Counted from the stretch's first letter, positions 27,501 through 36,517 are shown. The stretch: 64,000 nt of DNA from Bacillus sp. (in: firmicutes) (GCA_012842745.1 DUSF01000035.1:1-64000); one strand, 5' to 3'. Translations and numbers: made by a program. Notes: generated by a model from the sequence alone, not told the origin.

Positions 27501-28555
27501 GTATTGTTAAACTAGCAGTTATACCAGGAGACGGAATTGGGAAGGAAGTTGTACCAGCTTCTTTGCAGATTTTAGATGTATTGGCGGAACTTCATGGGGG
27601 ATTAAGCTTTGAATATAAGCTCTATCCGTGGAGCTGTGAGTACTATTTAGAGCATGGCGTCATGATGGCCGAGGATGGTATGGAGAAATTAAAAGATTCC
27701 GATGCTGTCTTTTTAGGGGCAGTTGGAAATCCACATCTTGTAGCAGACCATATTTCGCTATGGGGATTATTAATAAAAATCCGCCGTGAGTTTGAACAAG
27801 TGATTAATGTCCGTCCAGCTCGCAGTATGAAAGGTGTAAAATCTCCATTAGCGAATCCGACAGATTTTGATTTCATCGTTGTTCGTGAAAATTCTGAAGG
27901 TGAATATAGTGAAGTTGGTGGGCGTATTCATAGCGGTGAAGACGAAGTCGTCATCCAAAATGCGGTGTTTACGAGGAAGGCAACGGAACGGGCGATGAAC
28001 TATGCTTTTGAGTTAGCGAGAAAGAGACGGGGGAAAGTAACGAGCGCGACTAAATCGAATGGGATTGTTCATAGTATGCCTTTTTGGGATGAAGTATTTC
28101 AGGATGTCGCCGCAAAGTACCCAGGGATTCAAACAGAATCTAGACATATTGATGCACTATCCGCATTTTTCGTAACACGCCCGCATGAATTCGATGTTAT
28201 CGTGGCAAGTAATTTATTTGGTGATATTTTAACAGATGTTGGTGCGGCGATTATGGGAAGCATCGGTATTGCTCCTGCCGCAAATATAAATGTGAATGGG
28301 AAATTTCCATCAATGTTTGAACCTGTCCATGGCTCTGCCCCTGATATTGTTGGCAAGGGAATCGCAAACCCAATTGGTCAGCTATGGACAGCGGTGATGA
28401 TGTTAGAGCATTTAGGCTATAGTGAATTAGGTAGAATTCTTTTACAATCGATTGAATCTACATTAGCGAAAGGAATAAAGACCCCTGATATTGGTGGTAC
28501 AAGCAATATGGATGAAGTTGTTAGTGACATCGTGGATAATATAAGAAGTATGTAA
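27497..28555 (+). CDS. dmlA: Tartrate/D-malate dehydrogenase
   Basis: A 352-residue member of the isocitrate/isopropylmalate dehydrogenase family, oxidatively decarboxylating D-malate or related hydroxy acids with NAD. It has IPGDGIGKEVV at the N-terminus, the substrate segment RREFEQVINVRPARS, VRENSEGEYSEVGGR, and the NAD/metal segment DILTDVGAAIMGSIG followed by EPVHGSAPDI. The DISLWGLL-like loop before the arginines is typical of TtuC/DmlA rather than LeuB. Coupling to the TRAP-type protein gene suggests that the imported dicarboxylate is the substrate. Confidence 0.88.
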   Translation: MSIVKLAVIPGDGIGKEVVPASLQILDVLAELHGGLSFEYKLYPWSCEYYLEHGVMMAEDGMEKLKDSDAVFLGAVGNPHLVADHISLWGLLIKIRREFEQVINVRPARSMKGVKSPLANPTDFDFIVVRENSEGEYSEVGGRIHSGEDEVVIQNAVFTRKATERAMNYAFELARKRRGKVTSATKSNGIVHSMPFWDEVFQDVAAKYPGIQTESRHIDALSAFFVTRPHEFDVIVASNLFGDILTDVGAAIMGSIGIAPAANINVNGKFPSMFEPVHGSAPDIVGKGIANPIGQLWTAVMMLEHLGYSELGRILLQSIESTLAKGIKTPDIGGTSNMDEVVSDIVDNIRSM

Positions 28556-28670
28556 TTTCTTCATAAGTTCTTTATAACTTGTTCAAATTCTCGCAATGTT
28601 AATCGTATCCTTTAAGTTTTATACTTAAATTGTCGAAATATAGACAAAATGATAGATTGGGGGAAGAGGA

Positions 28671-29573
28671 ATGAGTAGAAAAGGTTGGCTAGGTTCTTTG
28701 TTTGCAGCTCTATTAATTGTAGTAACCGCATGTAATGGAACGACAGAGCAAGTAGTTAAATCACCAGACAAAGAGATTGCGTCAGAAGAAGTGGTAAAAG
28801 AATTAGTTATGAATCCACCTAAAATGGCAGATTTAGAAGGGAAAGATGACCCGCTTAGTGAATCTATTAAACGTGGTTATGTTTATGTTAATGAGTCTAA
28901 TACCGCACTTGATCAATATGTTGGTAACCAACTATCTTGTACAAGCTGCCATGCAGGTGCTGGAACTGGCGAAGCATCTTCGCTTGTTGGTGTTACAGCT
29001 GTATCCCCTGAATATAATCCTCGTGCAGCTAAGGTTATGAGTATAGAAGATCGTATTAATGGTTGTATGATTCGTAGTATGAATGGCGAAAAATTGCCAC
29101 TTGATAGCACTGAAATGAGAGATATGGTTTCTTATTTAACATATATTTCAAAGGGTATTCCAGTAGGTGCGGATATACCATGGAGAAAACCAAATACAAT
29201 GAAGGTTGAAGATTTACCTGAAACAGACTTAGCTAGCGGTGAAGAAATTTATAATCAATCATGTGTGGCCTGTCATGGTGCGGACGGGAATGGAATAGGA
29301 GCTAATACTGGCCCAGCTGTTTGGGGCGAAAATTCATTTAATGATGGTGCGGGTATGGCTAGGCTTTCTACAGCAACAATGTTTATCCAACGAAATATGC
29401 CTGTTGGTCAAGAAGGAACGTTAACACTACAAGAAGCTGCTGACGTAGCTGCCTATATTCTTTCGAAAGATCGCCCGAAATTCCCTGGAAGAGCTAACGA
29501 TTGGCCAAAGGGCGGGGCTCCAAAAGATAGTCCTTACTACGATGAGTTAAAAAGTGTCCAAGCAGGACTTTAA
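28671..29573 (+). CDS. tsdA: Lipid-anchored diheme cytochrome c, TsdA-like thiosulfate dehydrogenase
   Basis: A 300-residue lipoprotein (VTAC, lipid Cys21) with two heme c sites, CTSCH at 90-94 and CVACH at 198-202. Segments EDRINGCMIRSMNG (126-139) and WGENSFNDGAGM (218-229) match the TsdA family. In TsdA the cysteine of this first segment (here C132) is the unusual axial ligand of heme 1. M243 in RNMPVG could be the heme 2 ligand. The family joins two thiosulfates to tetrathionate, or runs in reverse. GGGGGAAGAGGA precedes the ATG. A terminator follows. The symbol is by family resemblance; electron acceptors and c-type maturation genes are not in the window. Confidence 0.8.
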   Translation: MSRKGWLGSLFAALLIVVTACNGTTEQVVKSPDKEIASEEVVKELVMNPPKMADLEGKDDPLSESIKRGYVYVNESNTALDQYVGNQLSCTSCHAGAGTGEASSLVGVTAVSPEYNPRAAKVMSIEDRINGCMIRSMNGEKLPLDSTEMRDMVSYLTYISKGIPVGADIPWRKPNTMKVEDLPETDLASGEEIYNQSCVACHGADGNGIGANTGPAVWGENSFNDGAGMARLSTATMFIQRNMPVGQEGTLTLQEAADVAAYILSKDRPKFPGRANDWPKGGAPKDSPYYDELKSVQAGL

Positions 29574-29599
29574 TAGTTTATAAAATTGTAAGATTTTGA

Positions 29600-29633
29600 T
29601 AGCTGAAGATGGAATTCGTCTTCGGCTATTTTT
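29600..29633 (+). terminator. Terminator of tsdA
   Basis: TAGCTGAAGA (29600-29609) pairs with TCTTCGGCTA (29619-29628) with one G-U pair. Five or six T residues follow. Confidence 0.85.
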
Positions 29634-29702
29634 GCTATACTTAAAAATAGGTAAAAGCAGTAAACGTAATAAATTGTCTTTGAAATGGAGATGTATTTCA
29701 TC

Positions 29703-30413
29703 ATGTTAAAGGTCATGATTGTAGAAGATGAAGAGGCGATTATTGATGTATTGCAAGCTTATTTTGAAAAGGAAGGTTGGACCGTCTACTCCGCAACAAA
29801 TGGTGCAGATGGTTTATATTTTATAAAAATCTTTAATCCTGATTTTGTTATCTTAGACTTAATGCTGCCAGATATTTCGGGGGAAGAAATATGTAGAGAG
29901 ATTCGTAAGGATTCCGATGTTCCAATCATTATGTTAACGGCAAAGGCAGCGGAAGAAAATAGAATTGCAGGAATTGAATTGGGAGCGGATGATTATATTG
30001 TAAAGCCTTTCAGTTCAAGGGAATTGGTTGCAAGAATGAAAGGAATTTTAAGAAGGATTGATAGAGTTTCAACTAGCAATGAATTAACATTTAATAATCA
30101 TGACCTAATTATAAAGAAAAAAGAACATGAAATGATTGTTAATGGTAAAGTAATTAGTTTAACACAATTAGAATTTAAATTGATAATGGAAATGGCTAAA
30201 GCGCCTGGTATTGTTTTTAGTCGTAAAAAACTATTAATGATCATTCAAGATGATGGTTATTATGAAGGTTATGAGAGGTGTATTGATGTACACATAAAAA
30301 ATATACGCAAAAAAATTGAAGAAGATACAAGGAAGCCTAAATATATACAAACGGTCTTTGGAATCGGTTATAAATTCGGAGGACAACCAGATGCTGAAAT
30401 CATTGCATTCTAA
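29703..30413 (+). CDS. OmpR-family response regulator
   Basis: A 236-residue regulator. The receiver has E8-D9-E10, phospho-acceptor D52 in VILDLMLP, T in MLTAK and the KPF lysine. The winged helix has LTQLEFKLIMEMAKAPG, then RCIDVHIKNIRKKIE and QTVFGIGYKF. I chose ATG at 29703, where the family N-terminus begins, with GGAG 12 bases upstream; an earlier ATG at 29685 has no ribosome site. It overlaps the kinase gene by 23 bases. The regulon is unknown. Confidence 0.9.
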   Translation: MLKVMIVEDEEAIIDVLQAYFEKEGWTVYSATNGADGLYFIKIFNPDFVILDLMLPDISGEEICREIRKDSDVPIIMLTAKAAEENRIAGIELGADDYIVKPFSSRELVARMKGILRRIDRVSTSNELTFNNHDLIIKKKEHEMIVNGKVISLTQLEFKLIMEMAKAPGIVFSRKKLLMIIQDDGYYEGYERCIDVHIKNIRKKIEEDTRKPKYIQTVFGIGYKFGGQPDAEIIAF

Positions 30414-31794
30414 GCTATTATTTTATTTTGTTATTTTATCTCTGTTAAGCATTTTTCTGATGAGCATTGCTTTTAGATTGTCCTTTGATGAGTGCTTCAC
30501 CATTTATTTGGATAATAAGCGTGAGGATGAAATTGAAAACTTTACGAATACGCTTAGTAATTTATATAGTAAGAAAGGCAAATTCGATGGGAAAATACTC
30601 GCTGATGCAAAAGAGTTACAAACATTATTGTCGTATCAAGGGATGACGGAAGGGTTATTTTACGAGGTTTACAGTTTTAATGGTGTGAAAATGCTAGACT
30701 CTACCAATTTGATGGATCATGTGATGGGAATGACAATTAATGATGATGAAAAGAAAAATATTTTAAAGGAGTTAGGATTTATTTCAGAGACTAGGCCTTT
30801 TATTATTGATGGGACAGAGCTTGGCGCTATTACTTTACATTATAAGCTTGGATATAAAAAAGGAGAATTTCAATTTAAGGAGCGCTTAAACAAATATATT
30901 TTTGCTGCAGAAATAACAATGATTTTAATTGCCCTTCTTGTAAGTTTCTTTTTTTCAAAAAAGCTTACCTATGGTTTAAGACAAGTATCTGAAATCGCAA
31001 AAAAACTTCGAAATAACTTGAATGTGCGTATACCTTTTAAAGGCCTATCAGAGGAAATGGTGGAGGTTGCTGTCTCCATAAATGAACTTGCTGAATCATT
31101 AAGTCATCAGGAACATCTTAGAAAACAATTTTCAACCGACATGGCCCATGAATTTCGCACGCCGATTTCTACATTAAGAAGTCAAATTGAAGCTTTCCAA
31201 GATGGTATATGGGAACCAACACCAGAAAGGTTGGATAAATGTCATTCGGAGTTAATGCGTTTAGTAAGATTGGTTGATGAGCAGGAACAATTAATGGCTG
31301 TTGAAAATCCAAAATTACAACTAAATATTAAGCCCCTTTCTTTAAGTAAGGAAATAACGGATATAAAGGACGCTTATTTACCTATTTTTCAAAAAAAGAA
31401 TATTTCCCTGCTAATGAAGGAAATGCCGATTGCCGATTTGTTTCTTGCAGATCGGGATCGCTTCAAGCAAATTATTTCAAATGTATTGAATAATTGTTAC
31501 AAATATACTAGTGATAATGGCCAAGTCATTATAAGTGCAGCTGAGAAGGATGGCGCTATTCAAATTAAAATCTCAGATAACGGTGTCGGCATTTCTAAGG
31601 AAGACCTTCCTTTTATATTTGAGCGTTTTTATCGAGGGGATAAATCACGAGATCGAAAAACTGGCGGGATTGGCATAGGCTTGTCGATTGTAAAGGCATT
31701 AACTTTAGCACAAGGTGCATCAATTGCTGTTGAAAGTGAAGTCAATAAAGGAACAACGGTTATTTTATGTTTTCAGAAGTATACGGAGGATTAA
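30391..31794 (+). CDS. Membrane sensor histidine kinase
   Basis: A kinase of 467 residues that partners the preceding regulator. TM1 lies near 10-30, an extracytoplasmic domain of about 140 residues follows, then TM2 near 170-189, HAMP near 190-245, the phospho-acceptor H253 in DMAHEFRTP, and an ATPase domain with SDNGVGIS, FERFYRGDKS and GGIGIGLSIVKAL. GGAGG lies 8 bases before ATG 30391; the in-frame ATG at 30316 is inside the regulator gene. The signal is unknown. The position next to tsdA invites, but does not prove, a redox or sulfur-compound cue. Confidence 0.9.
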   Translation: MLKSLHSKLLFYFVILSLLSIFLMSIAFRLSFDECFTIYLDNKREDEIENFTNTLSNLYSKKGKFDGKILADAKELQTLLSYQGMTEGLFYEVYSFNGVKMLDSTNLMDHVMGMTINDDEKKNILKELGFISETRPFIIDGTELGAITLHYKLGYKKGEFQFKERLNKYIFAAEITMILIALLVSFFFSKKLTYGLRQVSEIAKKLRNNLNVRIPFKGLSEEMVEVAVSINELAESLSHQEHLRKQFSTDMAHEFRTPISTLRSQIEAFQDGIWEPTPERLDKCHSELMRLVRLVDEQEQLMAVENPKLQLNIKPLSLSKEITDIKDAYLPIFQKKNISLLMKEMPIADLFLADRDRFKQIISNVLNNCYKYTSDNGQVIISAAEKDGAIQIKISDNGVGISKEDLPFIFERFYRGDKSRDRKTGGIGIGLSIVKALTLAQGASIAVESEVNKGTTVILCFQKYTED

Positions 31795-31795
31795 T

Positions 31796-31821
31796 AAAAA
31801 AGCGCATGTATTCACATGCGC
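31796..31821 (-). terminator. Terminator hairpin, minus strand
   Basis: GCGCATGT-ATTC-ACATGCGC (31802-31821) is followed on the minus strand by six T residues. The nearest minus-strand gene ends 160 bases upstream. It may also block convergent readthrough. Confidence 0.7.
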
Positions 31822-31979
31822 AAACATAGGGAGAAAATATTTTATTAATCAGATACTGATTACAAAAATAATATACCCAAAGTATACAATAAATAAACGC
31901 TAAATGAAATAGATTTGTAACATTTGTGATAAATATTTCATCGCCAGTCAAAAATTGTGTATTTTTTTATATGTATGAA

Positions 31980-32240
31980 TTAGTGTAGGTTTTTGAGTTC
32001 AGTTTCCTTGATCATCTGAACTCGGCCAACACCTTCTTGAGCCATTTTGCTTTTGAATTTTTCAAGCATGTACATTCCCACCATACCGAAAAGTTCTTGC
32101 TCGTTCATTTCTTCAATTAATTGTAAAAGATCTTGACGCTTTAAAGCCTCCAATATCGAAAAAACAATAATATCCGCGTCTTCTTCATCGCCAGTTAATA
32201 TATGGCTATACATATTATAAAGCTCATCGATTAGCTTCAT
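31980..32240 (-). CDS. Small acidic protein, unknown function
   Basis: An 86-residue soluble protein, mostly helical and acidic, with IIVFSILEALKRQDLLQLIE and MVGMYMLEKFKSKMAQEG. It looks like a conserved Bacillus cytosolic protein (possibly the DUF6154 family, from memory). A GGGG ribosome site lies about 8 bases before the ATG. There are no recognisable catalytic or binding motifs. It is monocistronic, with a hairpin 160 bases downstream. Confidence 0.7.
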   Translation of the reverse strand: MKLIDELYNMYSHILTGDEEDADIIVFSILEALKRQDLLQLIEEMNEQELFGMVGMYMLEKFKSKMAQEGVGRVQMIKETELKNLH

Positions 32241-32365
32241 ATTATTTCACCCCTATTTACTCCATATTTTATTCAATATATTATTATTCAAGATTTTTTA
32301 GGCTTATATACAGGCAAAAATATCATAACTTAATAAAATGAAAGGACAAGGAGGTGTGTAAGTGA

Positions 32366-32764
32366 TTGGACAACTTAGGTACATTCATTAAATTTTTTAT
32401 TGCTATTGGTGCTTCACTAGTAACTTATCTATTTGGAGGACTTGATACATTATTATTGATTTTTACTGTAATGGTTGTTATTGATTATGTTACCGGTCTT
32501 TTAGCCTCAGGTGTAGAGAGGAAATTATCGAGCCAAATAGGATTCAAGGGTATTGCCAAAAAGATTATAATCTTTGCACTTATTGCTGTCGCGTATTTTA
32601 TCGATCAGTTAGTTGGGAATAGTCACCTTATTAGAGATGCGACAATCTTTTTTTATTTGGCAAATGAAATTCTTTCCACTATTGAAAATGCAGGGCGGAT
32701 GGGGGTACCCATTCCTGCGTTTTTACGAAATGCTGTTACCCTTCTTCGAAATAAATCAAAATAA
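32366..32764 (+). CDS. ytkC: Phage-holin-family membrane protein (YtkC-like)
   Basis: A 132-residue protein with three or four hydrophobic spans (about 8-25, 28-50, 65-85, 90-110) and the GFKGIAKKIIIF and NEILSTIENAGRMGVPIP segments of the holin_4/toxin-secretion family. The start is TTG, about 9 bases after AAGGAGGTG. No endolysin or other phage gene is nearby, so this is the chromosomal homologue rather than a prophage remnant. Confidence 0.8.
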   Translation: MDNLGTFIKFFIAIGASLVTYLFGGLDTLLLIFTVMVVIDYVTGLLASGVERKLSSQIGFKGIAKKIIIFALIAVAYFIDQLVGNSHLIRDATIFFYLANEILSTIENAGRMGVPIPAFLRNAVTLLRNKSK

Positions 32765-32853
32765 TTCCCTTATGAATATTTAACCGTTATATTTGGAAAA
32801 AGTAAAATTAAAAGCATTATTATTTTTTGCTCACTCAGTAGGGGGGATTATTG

Positions 32854-33210
32854 ATGGAAAAAAACGCGTACTATATTTCTGTGGGATCAAGAGGGATATC
32901 GCAGATTGAAACAGCAACCCCTTTTGAACTTGAAATTGAGGCAACAGAGGATGAAATAAAAGCGTTGCGTGAGATTTTTAATGAGATGTATTCTGATGAT
33001 TGGGTAGGATTTTTCAGGGCTCATGTACCGGTTGTACAATACCATCACGATCAGCCAAACGATTTGATTGATCAAAACCTCATCAATGTGTACAAGATGC
33101 TCCATAAGCTTGGAACACCGGAAACGAAGCAGCATATAGAATCTATGGGAGTTTTGAATAATCGTGAGAATAAGGGATACGATTGGGATGAAGGCCACCC
33201 TACTATGTAG
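32854..33210 (+). CDS. Conserved small protein, unknown function
   Basis: A 118-residue soluble protein. Conserved-looking features are TPFELEIEATEDEI, FFRAHVPVVQYHHD and ESMGVLNNRENKGYD. No signal peptide or membrane segment is seen. ATG 32854 has GGGGGG 7 bases upstream. The stop codon lies inside the downstream terminator hairpin. I recall such proteins being labelled hydrolase in Bacillus genomes, without evidence, so I assign no function. Confidence 0.75.
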   Translation: MEKNAYYISVGSRGISQIETATPFELEIEATEDEIKALREIFNEMYSDDWVGFFRAHVPVVQYHHDQPNDLIDQNLINVYKMLHKLGTPETKQHIESMGVLNNRENKGYDWDEGHPTM

Positions 33211-33222
33211 GAGTGGCTTTTT
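33194..33222 (+). terminator. Terminator overlapping the stop codon
   Basis: GCCACCCTAC (33194-33203) pairs with GTAGGAGTGGC (33207-33217) with one bulge. Five T residues follow. The TAG stop of the preceding gene is within the stem. Confidence 0.85.
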
Positions 33223-33311
33223 CGAACTTATGATTGTCCACGGTATGATTATTGATATAATTAGTGTAAAACTAGTGAAAAAAAGAACTAAAAATAAATG
33301 GAGTTTTTCAG

Positions 33312-33788
33312 ATGCTGAAATTTAAAGATTACTACGAAAATGAAGTCCGGCTTTCGTTTGCATATTTACCTTTTTCCAAAACACCTAAGCACGTCTGGGT
33401 GATCTGTAAATATGAGGATAAATGGTTATTAACGGTACATAAAGAAAGGGGCATCGAATTTCCTGGAGGCAAAGTTGAAATCGGCGAAAGTCCAGAGGAA
33501 GCGGCCCATCGAGAAGTATTGGAAGAAACAGGAGGCACAATAAAGAATTTATCTTACATTGGGCAATATGCAGTATTCGCAAGCTCAGAAACAATAATAA
33601 AAAATATTTATTTTGCACAAATTGAACGATTACATAGCAAGGATACGTTCTTTGAAACAGATGGTCCGATTGTATTAGAGGAGTTGCCCAATAATATTTT
33701 CTGTGATGAAAAGTTTAGTTTTATTATGAAGGATCAAGTATTGCAAGAAAGTTTAAAGCAAATTGAAAAAATAGAGGGGTGGGTCTGA
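33312..33788 (+). CDS. ytkD: Nudix hydrolase YtkD
   Basis: A 158-residue nucleoside triphosphate pyrophosphohydrolase. The Nudix box GX5EX7REUXEEXGU is complete, from G53 through E59, R67-E68, E71-E72 and G74. In B. subtilis YtkD sanitises oxidised GTP and dGTP. The ribosome site AATGGAG lies about 8 bases before the ATG. The last residues (EGWV) and the stop TGA are encoded by the GGGTC-T-GACCC palindrome at 33781-33791, so the C-terminus may have been reset by a repeat insertion. Confidence 0.9.
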   Translation: MLKFKDYYENEVRLSFAYLPFSKTPKHVWVICKYEDKWLLTVHKERGIEFPGGKVEIGESPEEAAHREVLEETGGTIKNLSYIGQYAVFASSETIIKNIYFAQIERLHSKDTFFETDGPIVLEELPNNIFCDEKFSFIMKDQVLQESLKQIEKIEGWV

Positions 33789-33792
33789 CCCC
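33776..33792. repeat. GGGTCTGACCC palindrome
   Basis: The core GGGTC-T-GACCC at 33781-33791 is the complement of GGGTCAGACCC in the longer palindrome at 42074-42106. It overlaps the ytkD stop codon and ends 3 bases from the convergent ytlD stop. It may help termination, but no T tract follows. Confidence 0.6.
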
Positions 33793-33794
33793 AT

Positions 33795-34607
33795 TTATAC
33801 TTTATTTTTCACAAGCTTGTTTTCAATCCATTCCACCAATTTGTACATAATCGTCGCAAATACGGCGATTAGTAGTAAACTCATCAGCACTAATGTAAAG
33901 TTAAAGACTTGAAAGCCGTAGATGATTAAATAGCCGAGGCCTTTGGCGGATACGAGAAATTCGCCGACGATAATGCCAACCCATGACAAACCGACATTGA
34001 CTTTTAATGTTGAAATAATCGTTGGAAACGATGCGGGTAGGATGGTGTGTTGAAAAATTTGTACTCTAGTTGCCCCAAATGTTTGCATGACTTTCAAATA
34101 ATTCTCATCAACTTCTTTAAATGAAGTATAGACGACGATGGTTGTAATAATCACTGATATAATTGTCCCCATCGCAATAATCGATGTATATCCGGGCCCT
34201 AAGGCTACAATTAAAATCGGCCCTAAAGCAACCTTCGGCATCGCATTTAATATAACAAGGTATGGGTCAAGGATATTCGATAGCCTTGGGGACCACCATA
34301 GAATTGCAGCCAAAATAGTCCCTAACAGTGTTCCTAAAATAAATCCTAAAATCGTCTCAAACAATGTAACTTGTAAATTAATAAGCAAGGAGCCATCACT
34401 AATTTTTACTAAAAATAAATTCCATATCTTTGTTGGTGAGCTGAAAATGAGCGGGTCAATCCAGTGGTTTCTACTCGCGAATTCCCATGTTCCGAAAAAA
34501 ACAATGAAGATAAGGAGCTGCCAAACTTGAATCCATCGCTTTTCTCGTTTCAGATTCCGCAAATAATTTTCATGGAGGAATATTTTATCAAACTGTTTTG
34601 GACTCAA
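33795..34607 (-). CDS. ytlD: ABC transporter permease
   Basis: A 270-residue inner-membrane permease of the SsuC/TauC/ThiX type with six spans. The EAA loop [24 protein letters not shown] segment (here [19 protein letters not shown]) couples to the ATPase. It overlaps ytlC by 20 bases. Together with ytlC and ytlA it forms an importer for an unknown small organic substrate, such as a sulfonate, a pyrimidine or a thiamine precursor. The three Bacillus-type genes are in the order ytlA-ytlC-ytlD. Confidence 0.88.
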   Translation of the reverse strand: MSPKQFDKIFLHENYLRNLKREKRWIQVWQLLIFIVFFGTWEFASRNHWIDPLIFSSPTKIWNLFLVKISDGSLLINLQVTLFETILGFILGTLLGTILAAILWWSPRLSNILDPYLVILNAMPKVALGPILIVALGPGYTSIIAMGTIISVIITTIVVYTSFKEVDENYLKVMQTFGATRVQIFQHTILPASFPTIISTLKVNVGLSWVGIIVGEFLVSAKGLGYLIIYGFQVFNFTLVLMSLLLIAVFATIMYKLVEWIENKLVKNKV

Positions 34608-35364
34608 GGCCGTTCAACTCCTCCCATATCTGTTGAAAAAGCTCGGGGAATTTTCGATGCTGTCTAGCAGTAAAAGGCGTTATGTTTTTAAGCTCCTCAG
34701 GCACTATAAACGATTGGGCGATTTCACCGGGGTTTGCTTTTAATAAAAAAATGCGGTCGCTCATGGCGATGGCTTCGCCAATATCATGGGTAACTAAAAG
34801 TGCTGTTTTATGATATTCTTTTAAGATTTGAAATACTAAATCTTCAAGCTGTAGCTTTGTTTGATAATCAAGGGCTGAAAAAGGTTCATCTAAAAGGAGA
34901 ATTTTCGGATTCGTTGATAATGTTCGTACTAAAGCAACACGTTGACGCATCCCGCCGGACAGTTCTCTTGGATATTTCTGTTCGACGTTTTTTAGATTCA
35001 TTTCTTTAAGTAGGTTAAGAGCTTTTTGATGATTTTCGGCAGTATCTTTTTTCATTATTTTTAAACCTAGTAAAATATTTTCTTCGATTGTTTTCCACGG
35101 AAATAGATAATCTTGCTGAAGCATATAGCCAATCATTGTCTTACGTTCATTTATATTCATACCATCGATTTTAATAGTTCCCGCGGTTGGTTTAAGTAAT
35201 CCTGCGATAACTGAAAGCAATGTTGTTTTACCACAGCCGCTAGGTCCAAGGAAGGAGATAAACTCCCCTTCCTCAATTGATAGAGAAATATTTTCTAATG
35301 CAGTAGTTGCTGTTTTCGGTGAAAAATAAGTGTGGTGGATGTTCTTTATTTCCAAAAAAGCCAT
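34588..35364 (-). CDS. ytlC: ABC transporter ATP-binding protein
   Basis: A 258-residue ATPase of the SsuB/TauB group. Walker A is [11 protein letters not shown] (about 39-49), the Q-loop is in [12 protein letters not shown], the signature is [11 protein letters not shown], Walker B is [12 protein letters not shown] and the switch histidine is in VTHDI. It is encoded 18 bases after ytlA and overlaps ytlD. The substrate is unknown. Confidence 0.93.
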   Translation of the reverse strand: MAFLEIKNIHHTYFSPKTATTALENISLSIEEGEFISFLGPSGCGKTTLLSVIAGLLKPTAGTIKIDGMNINERKTMIGYMLQQDYLFPWKTIEENILLGLKIMKKDTAENHQKALNLLKEMNLKNVEQKYPRELSGGMRQRVALVRTLSTNPKILLLDEPFSALDYQTKLQLEDLVFQILKEYHKTALLVTHDIGEAIAMSDRIFLLKANPGEIAQSFIVPEELKNITPFTARQHRKFPELFQQIWEELNGLESKTV

Positions 35365-35382
35365 TGGGGATTGGCCTCCCTC

Positions 35383-36381
35383 CTATTCTTTCATAATTTT
35401 TTTCGCAATTTCTGTATTTACAAGTGTTTCATAATCGATACGCTTCGGAAGATCCCCTGCTTCATCCATAATATCCTGCAAGTTATTCCATTCTTCCTCA
35501 TCTAAAATTGGATCAGTTGCGAACGAGCCTTGGCTCTTATAACGATCAACAACTGTTTCAATAATATCGAGGTCAGTATCTTGGAAATGTGGAGCGATGA
35601 CTTCAGCGATTTCTTTTGCACTATGCTCTTGTACCCAAATTTGGGCCAGATACACGGCTCTTGTAAATTTTTCAATAATTTCAGGATTTTCTTTCATATA
35701 GCTGTTTCTCGCCATAAATGTTGTATAAGGGACATGACCCGATTCCGTTCCAAAAGAGGCTATAATATAGCCTTTTCCTTCTTTTTCAAAAATGCTAGCT
35801 GTTGGTTCGAATAATTGCACATAATCGCCCGTGCCTGAGGCAAAAGCGTTAGGGATGTTCGCGAAGTCGATATTTTGAATTAAATTGGTATCATGATGTG
35901 GGTCAATGCCATGTTTTTTTAGAGCAAATTCACCAACCATTTGAGGCATTCCGCCTTTGCGCTGACCAAGGAATGTGCTACCTTTTAATTGCTCCCATGT
36001 AAAATTGGCTACTTTTTCTCGGGCAACGAGAAATGTTCCATCAGTTTGTGTAAGCTGTGCAAAATTAATAACCGGGTCCGTTGCACCCTGTGCCTGAACG
36101 TAAATAGATGTTTCAGAGCCTACAAGGGCGATATCAGCGCCACCAGTTAAAAGTGCTGTCATCGTTTTATCCCCGCCCCAAGCAGTTGTTAACTCAACAT
36201 CTAAGCCTTCATCTGAGAAAAAGCCTTTTTCAAGAGCAACATACTGTGGGGTGTAAAAAATGGAATGAGTTACCTCAGAAATCTTTACCTTTTGTGTTTT
36301 CTCTTGTGAACATGCACTTAATGCAAAAAGGACAATTAAAGAAAGGGTTAAAATTATAAATGGATGAAACTGAAATCTCAT
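35383..36381 (-). CDS. ytlA: ABC transporter substrate-binding lipoprotein
   Basis: A 332-residue NMT1/THI5-like binding protein. A signal with lipobox LSAC (lipid Cys near 24) is followed by SIFYTPQYVALEKGFFSDEGLDVELT, typical of the sulfonate/pyrimidine-binding class. GGAGGTT lies about 8 bases before the ATG. It is first in the ytlA-C-D operon. I saw no THI-box or S-box in the 127-base upstream gap, so the substrate cannot be inferred from a riboswitch. Confidence 0.88.
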   Translation of the reverse strand: MRFQFHPFIILTLSLIVLFALSACSQEKTQKVKISEVTHSIFYTPQYVALEKGFFSDEGLDVELTTAWGGDKTMTALLTGGADIALVGSETSIYVQAQGATDPVINFAQLTQTDGTFLVAREKVANFTWEQLKGSTFLGQRKGGMPQMVGEFALKKHGIDPHHDTNLIQNIDFANIPNAFASGTGDYVQLFEPTASIFEKEGKGYIIASFGTESGHVPYTTFMARNSYMKENPEIIEKFTRAVYLAQIWVQEHSAKEIAEVIAPHFQDTDLDIIETVVDRYKSQGSFATDPILDEEEWNNLQDIMDEAGDLPKRIDYETLVNTEIAKKIMKE

Positions 36382-36517
36382 CGGATCGTAACCTCCTTGA
36401 AACTTGAATTGAATCTAAAATAGACTATGATGGAATGATAAAATATGTGTATGCCTATGTGAAAATTTAAATGTAGTCAGGCACCCTTTAGTAATAACTA
36501 GAAGGGAGTTGAGCGTA

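Noticed and set aside
32366..32764. Holin-like gene as a prophage remnant
   Set aside because: No other phage gene is nearby, and the locus matches chromosomal ytkC.
36382..36517. Thiamine or SAM riboswitch before ytlA
   Set aside because: No THI-box or S-box core is seen in the short upstream gap.
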